A stretch of DNA of 8,624 nucleotides. Origin: an uncultured Kiritimatiellota bacterium. Lineage in GTDB: Bacteria; Verrucomicrobiota; Kiritimatiellia; RFP12; UBA1067. Each line of letters starts with the position of its first letter. The first letter of the stretch is position 1. The notes beneath the pieces were generated by a model that worked only from the letters and a program-made list of their open reading frames with translations, did not search any database and was not told the DNA's origin. Shown one piece after another: positions 6,304 through 8,624 of the stretch. Where the stretch lies: assembly GCA_934635045.1 (NCBI GenBank), contig CAKTZA010000101.1, positions 1-8,624 of the forward strand, given 5' to 3'. Made by a program: the position numbers and the translations under genes.

Positions 6304-6323
6304 CGGAAAATTCGACTTTTCCG
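6304..6323. promoter_or_regulatory. Operator-like palindrome over the efflux-adaptor transcription start
   Basis: CGGAAAA (6304-6310) and TTTTCCG (6317-6323) are perfect inverted arms around a 6-bp spacer. The dyad begins 3 bp downstream of the adaptor gene's -10 and covers the predicted start point and first 15 or so transcribed bases. This size and position are typical of a dimeric repressor site. The same sequence could also form a 5' leader hairpin ahead of the AAGGGG ribosome site. No regulator gene is in the window. Confidence 0.5.
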
Positions 6324-6326
6324 CGT

Positions 6327-6335
6327 ATTATAGCA
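6327..6335 (-). promoter_or_regulatory. Extended -10 promoter of the MacA-like gene
   Basis: The minus strand reads TGCTATAAT, a perfect -10 with the TGn extension. The sequence 17 bp upstream shows no -35 match. Predicted transcription start is near 6320, giving a leader of about 33 nt that includes AAGGGG before the ATG. It is the one promoter here with a conventional leader. Confidence 0.7.
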
Positions 6336-6380
6336 AATCGACCGCCGCCGCGTCTCACGCCCCGTTCCCCACGCCTCGCC

Positions 6381-6420
6381 CTAACAGAATCCTAACAAAA
6401 CCCTCATTCGTTCCTGACAG
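6381..6420 (+). promoter_or_regulatory. Pho-box-like array of four hexamers at 11-bp period
   Basis: CTAACA (6381-6386), CTAACA (6392-6397), CTCATT (6403-6408) and CTGACA (6414-6419) start exactly 11 bp apart, with 5-bp spacers. Three of the four share CTnACA. The last unit ends 9 bp before the GATAAT -10 and takes the place of a -35. PhoB-type response regulators bind direct repeats (CTGTCAT in E. coli; TTAACA-like for Bacillus PhoP) with this period and position. The genes downstream encode a phosphate transporter, so phosphate-starvation activation is the natural reading. No phoB/phoR gene is in the window. Confidence 0.65.
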
Positions 6421-6425
6421 ACATT

Positions 6426-6434
6426 TGCGATAAT
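6426..6434 (+). promoter_or_regulatory. Extended -10 of the small protein-Na/Pi transporter operon
   Basis: TGCGATAAT is a TGn-extended -10 with one mismatch (GATAAT). No standard -35 is present; the 11-bp repeat array occupies that region, as in activator-dependent promoters. A start 6-7 nt downstream would fall on the GTG at 6440, giving a leaderless mRNA. Confidence 0.6.
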
Positions 6435-6439
6435 GCGCG

Positions 6440-6571
6440 GTGAAAACGAACGAGAAGAAGGTGAAGAAGCGTATGCACAAGGAACTCAAGACCCGAATCG
6501 AGGTCGTCGCCGCGCTCGCGGCGGTCGCGGCCCTGTATCTGCTGAACTGGCTGGCGGGGAACCTGCCGTAA
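6440..6571 (+). CDS. Small single-TM membrane protein upstream of the Na/Pi transporter
   Basis: A short open frame of 43 codons from GTG 6440, or 32 codons from ATG 6473. From the GTG, the first 20 residues are strongly basic and polar (MKTNEKKVKKRMHKELKTRI). A hydrophobic helix (VVAALAAVAALYLLNWLAG) follows, then the stop two residues later. A positive N-terminus before one membrane helix predicts a cytoplasmic N-terminus with the tail near the outer face. GTG 6440 is preferred because it lies where transcription should begin 6 nt after the -10. ATG 6473 has only a weak purine-rich upstream region. The stop is 13 nt before the transporter start, and the transporter's GGAG site overlaps this end, so the two are probably coupled. 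I do not recognise the family. It could be a transporter-associated microprotein or a translated leader. Confidence 0.6.
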   Translation: MKTNEKKVKKRMHKELKTRIEVVAALAAVAALYLLNWLAGNLP

Positions 6572-6584
6572 CGGAGCGCGCACG

Positions 6585-8267
6585 ATGAACGACTACATTC
6601 AGCTGACGATCGCCGTCCTCGGCGGCCTCGCCCTCTTCGTCTACGGCATGGGTCTCATGAGCGACGGCCTCAAGGAGACCGCCGGCGAAAAGATGAAGGC
6701 CGCGCTCGGCTACATGACGAAGAACCGCTTCTTCGCGATTCTCGCGGGCACGGCCGTGACGGCGCTCATCCAGAGCTCGTCCGCGACGAGCGTCATGACG
6801 GTCGGCTTCGTGAACGCCGGCCTCATCACGCTCCAGCAGGCCATCGGCGTCATCTTCGGCGCGAACATCGGCACGACCGTGACGGGCCAGATCGTCTCGC
6901 TCAAGCTCGACGACCTCGCGCTGCCTTCCGTCACGCTTGGCGTCATCGGCCTCATGGTCGCCAGGCGCACCGTCACGCGCGGCGTCTGGCGCACGGTCCT
7001 CGGCTTCGGCCTCCTCTTCTTCGGCATGACGATGATGTCGCAGGAGCTGAAGGTGCTCGCGAAGGATCCCGGCTTCGTCGCGTTCTTCTCGCGCTTCGAC
7101 TGCACGCCGGGCGCGAGCGGCTACCTGCCGCCGCTCGCCGTGCTCGGCGCCGTCGCCGTCGGCACGCTCTGCACGATGCTCGTGCAGAGCTCGTCCGCCA
7201 CGATCGGCATCACCATCGCGCTCGCCGAGACGGGCGTCATTTCGCTCTGGACGGCCGTCCCGATCGTCCTCGGCGACAACATCGGCACGACGATCACCGC
7301 CGCGCTCGCGTCGATCGGCGGCAACGCGAACGCGCGGCGGACGGCCCTCGCGCACGCGCTCTTCAACGTCTTCGGCACGGTTCTCGTGCTAATCAGCTTC
7401 GGCTTCGTCTTCACGAACGCCGACAAGGTGGCCGCGCCGGCCTTCTTCCACCTCGTCGACCTCTGCACGGACGGCAACGGCTTCGCGGGCGAGACGCCCG
7501 GTCGCCACGTCGCGATGGCGCACACGATCTTCAACGTCGCGAACGTGATCGTCCAGACGCCGTTCATCCCGCTCATCGCGCGGCTCTGCTCGCGCCTGAT
7601 CGGCGACGACAAGACGGCGCGCGTCCAGGCGCTGGAGCCGCACCTGCTCGCCGCGCCCGCCCTCGCGCTCCACGCCGTGCGGCTTGCGCTGGGCGACATG
7701 ACGCGGCGCGCGTGGACGATCTCCTCCGTCGCGCTCAACAACTGCCTTGGCCGCGCGAACGTCGACGAGGAGTCCGTGCAGAACGCCGAGAAGGAGATCG
7801 ACGAGATGCAGGCGCGCATCCGCGACTACCTCGTCGCCCTCTCGCAGCGCAAGCTGACCGAGCGCCAGGCGCAGGCCCTTCCGGAATTCGTCCACTGCGT
7901 CAACGACGCCGAACGCATTTCGGACATCGCCGTGAAGATCTACCGCAAGACGGCGCGCATCCAGCGGCAAGGGCTCACGGACGACCTGATCGAGGAGATG
8001 ACAGACCTGATTGGCCACCTGCGCACCTTCGCACACGACACCGTGCACGTCCTGCGCAAGGGCGGCGCGCTGACCGAAGAGCCGGCCGTCGCCGAAGCCG
8101 AGATCAAGCGGGCGGCCAAGGCGATCTCGAAGCGGTATTCCGAGGCCCTGTGCGCCGCGACGGACGGCCTGCCGCGCGACACGGCGTTCCTGACGGTGCT
8201 TGCCGGCGTCCGGGACGTCTCCCGCCACATCGGCAACATCGCCGAGCGCATCCCCGCGCTTGGCTGA
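6585..8267 (+). CDS. Na+/phosphate cotransporter with C-terminal PhoU-like domain
   Basis: Inner-membrane sodium-driven inorganic phosphate carrier of the NptA/YjbB (Na/Pi-II) family. The 560 residues are typical for the two-part bacterial form. The two inverted transport repeats are clear: QSSSATS (63-69) with GANIGTT (92-98), and QSSSATI (201-207) with GDNIGTT (230-236). The QSSS motifs form the substrate site in this family. Hydrophobic segments run from about residue 6 to 340. From about 365 the protein becomes a helical PhoU-like cytoplasmic domain, with motifs NDAERISDIAVKIY (440-453) and RHIGNIAERI (548-557). That domain probably senses phosphate status or restrains transport. GGAG (6573-6576), 8 nt upstream, fixes the ATG. 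The small membrane protein immediately precedes it, and the promoter has a Pho-box-like array. YjbB-type members can also export phosphate, so direction is not certain. Confidence 0.93.
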   Translation: MNDYIQLTIAVLGGLALFVYGMGLMSDGLKETAGEKMKAALGYMTKNRFFAILAGTAVTALIQSSSATSVMTVGFVNAGLITLQQAIGVIFGANIGTTVTGQIVSLKLDDLALPSVTLGVIGLMVARRTVTRGVWRTVLGFGLLFFGMTMMSQELKVLAKDPGFVAFFSRFDCTPGASGYLPPLAVLGAVAVGTLCTMLVQSSSATIGITIALAETGVISLWTAVPIVLGDNIGTTITAALASIGGNANARRTALAHALFNVFGTVLVLISFGFVFTNADKVAAPAFFHLVDLCTDGNGFAGETPGRHVAMAHTIFNVANVIVQTPFIPLIARLCSRLIGDDKTARVQALEPHLLAAPALALHAVRLALGDMTRRAWTISSVALNNCLGRANVDEESVQNAEKEIDEMQARIRDYLVALSQRKLTERQAQALPEFVHCVNDAERISDIAVKIYRKTARIQRQGLTDDLIEEMTDLIGHLRTFAHDTVHVLRKGGALTEEPAVAEAEIKRAAKAISKRYSEALCAATDGLPRDTAFLTVLAGVRDVSRHIGNIAERIPALG

Positions 8268-8270
8268 ATT

Positions 8271-8279
8271 TGGTATAAT
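8271..8279 (+). promoter_or_regulatory. Extended -10 promoter of the flippase-like gene
   Basis: TGGTATAAT is a perfect TGn-extended -10. It starts 3 bp after the transporter stop and ends 10 nt before the next ATG, so the leader should be 0-4 nt. No -35 match is found (TCCCCG at 17-bp spacing). No terminator separates it from the transporter gene, so read-through from the phosphate promoter is also possible. Confidence 0.65.
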
Positions 8280-8289
8280 TCGCCCGTAC

Positions 8290-8624
8290 ATGAGACGGGC
8301 CCTTTCCAAGTTCCACGCCAAGGTCGGCGACTTCTGGTGGTATTCGCTGATGATCTTCGTCGCCTGCCGGTCAGGCGACGCGATCCAGGCGTTCATCGGC
8401 CTGTGGCTCGTGCCGAAGTACGTCGGGCCGGGGGAGCTGGGCGCGGTCTTGCCGCTCCAGCAGCTGACGTCGTTCCTGACCGTGCCGCTCGCCATTCTCG
8501 CGACCGTCTTCGCGAAGTACGTGAACGTCTACGCGACGCGCGGCGACTACGGCAAGGTCAAGGGCTTCATCCGCGACGTCTTCGCCGCGACGGCCGTCCT
8601 CTTCGCCCTCTGCATCGGCGGGGC
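8290..8624 (+). CDS. Flippase-like multi-TM protein (Wzx/MATE-MOP superfamily), 3' end cut by window
   Basis: An ATG at 8290 opens a frame that continues to the window end (111 codons visible). A short basic start (MRRALSKFHAKVGDFWW) leads into a hydrophobic segment at about 17-30. Then comes VPKYVGPGELGAVLPLQQL (about 41-59), a second segment at about 60-75, the basic loop ATRGDYGKVKGFIRD, and a third segment beginning about 97. The pattern of a TM, then the PxYxGPxELGxVxPLQ loop, then a TM resembles the start of oligosaccharide/lipid-linked flippases (Wzx, MurJ-like) of the MOP superfamily. Most of the protein is missing, so the exact family is uncertain. It has its own extended -10 and no Shine-Dalgarno, so translation from a leaderless mRNA is likely. 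A perfect 9-bp hairpin lies within its codons 23-31. Confidence 0.65.
   Translation, partial: MRRALSKFHAKVGDFWWYSLMIFVACRSGDAIQAFIGLWLVPKYVGPGELGAVLPLQQLTSFLTVPLAILATVFAKYVNVYATRGDYGKVKGFIRDVFAATAVLFALCIGG
8358..8380. repeat. Perfect 9-bp hairpin within the flippase-like gene
   Basis: CGTCGCCTG (8358-8366) pairs with CAGGCGACG (8372-8380) around a CCGGT loop. It encodes the residues VACRSGDA in frame. It lies about 70 nt after the predicted mRNA start, where it could slow elongation or regulate the transcript. Chance in GC-rich coding DNA is possible. Confidence 0.55.

Noticed and set aside
4239..6395. Plus-strand 718-codon open frame
   Set aside because: It is antisense to both rlmB and the MacA-like gene and has low-complexity RR/AR composition. 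The real genes have clear motifs and ribosome sites.
7389..8495. Minus-strand 368-codon frame
   Set aside because: It is antisense to the Na/Pi transporter and flippase-like gene, and its composition is that of a shadow frame.
1..8624. CRISPR array, transposase or phage genes
   Set aside because: No regularly spaced 25-40 bp repeats and no integrase, transposase or phage structural motifs were seen anywhere in the window.

Overview
This is a GC-rich bacterial chromosomal segment, probably from a Gram-negative organism. The evidence is a lipoprotein-type periplasmic adaptor of an envelope-spanning efflux pump and a GH95-type glycosidase. The protein style and gene mix would fit the PVC superphylum (Verrucomicrobiota/Kiritimatiellota-like, often glycan degraders). 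That placement is an impression from sequence style; no marker gene in the window proves it.

Layout. Positions 1-6287 are almost entirely minus-strand genes in three transcription blocks. (i) A GH95-like alpha-L-fucosidase/galactosidase (704-2737) overlaps deoC (73-729) by 26 bp, so the two are probably translationally coupled. (ii) rlmB (4230-5021), a two-TM protein with a possible PH-like tail (3757-4233) and pgpA (3293-3760) are joined by ATGA stop/start overlaps and form a tight operon. (iii) A MacA-like efflux adaptor lipoprotein (5052-6287) stands without its MacB partner. Between pgpA and the GH95 gene lies about 555 bp with no credible gene. It is bounded by near-identical inverted repeats (2792-2818 and 3254-3281) and contains several strong hairpins, so it may be a MITE-like element or a structured RNA.

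At 6288-6439 transcription diverges. The plus strand carries a small single-TM protein (6440-6571), a complete Na+/phosphate cotransporter with a C-terminal PhoU-like domain (6585-8267) and, from its own promoter, the first 111 codons of a flippase-like multi-TM protein (8290 to the window end) that is cut by the edge.

Regulation is the most interesting layer. Five genes or gene sets are preceded by an extended -10 of the form TGnTATAnT (or TGCGATAAT). In four of these cases the -10 is only 5-10 bp from the start codon, so the mRNAs should be leaderless or nearly so. Upstream of the phosphate transporter operon, four hexamers (CTAACA, CTAACA, CTCATT, CTGACA) lie at an exact 11-bp period and end 9 bp before the -10. 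This is the geometry of a Pho box bound by a PhoB/PhoP-type response regulator, and it suggests control by phosphate starvation. The divergent efflux-adaptor promoter has a perfect 7+7 bp palindrome across its predicted transcription start, which looks like a repressor operator.
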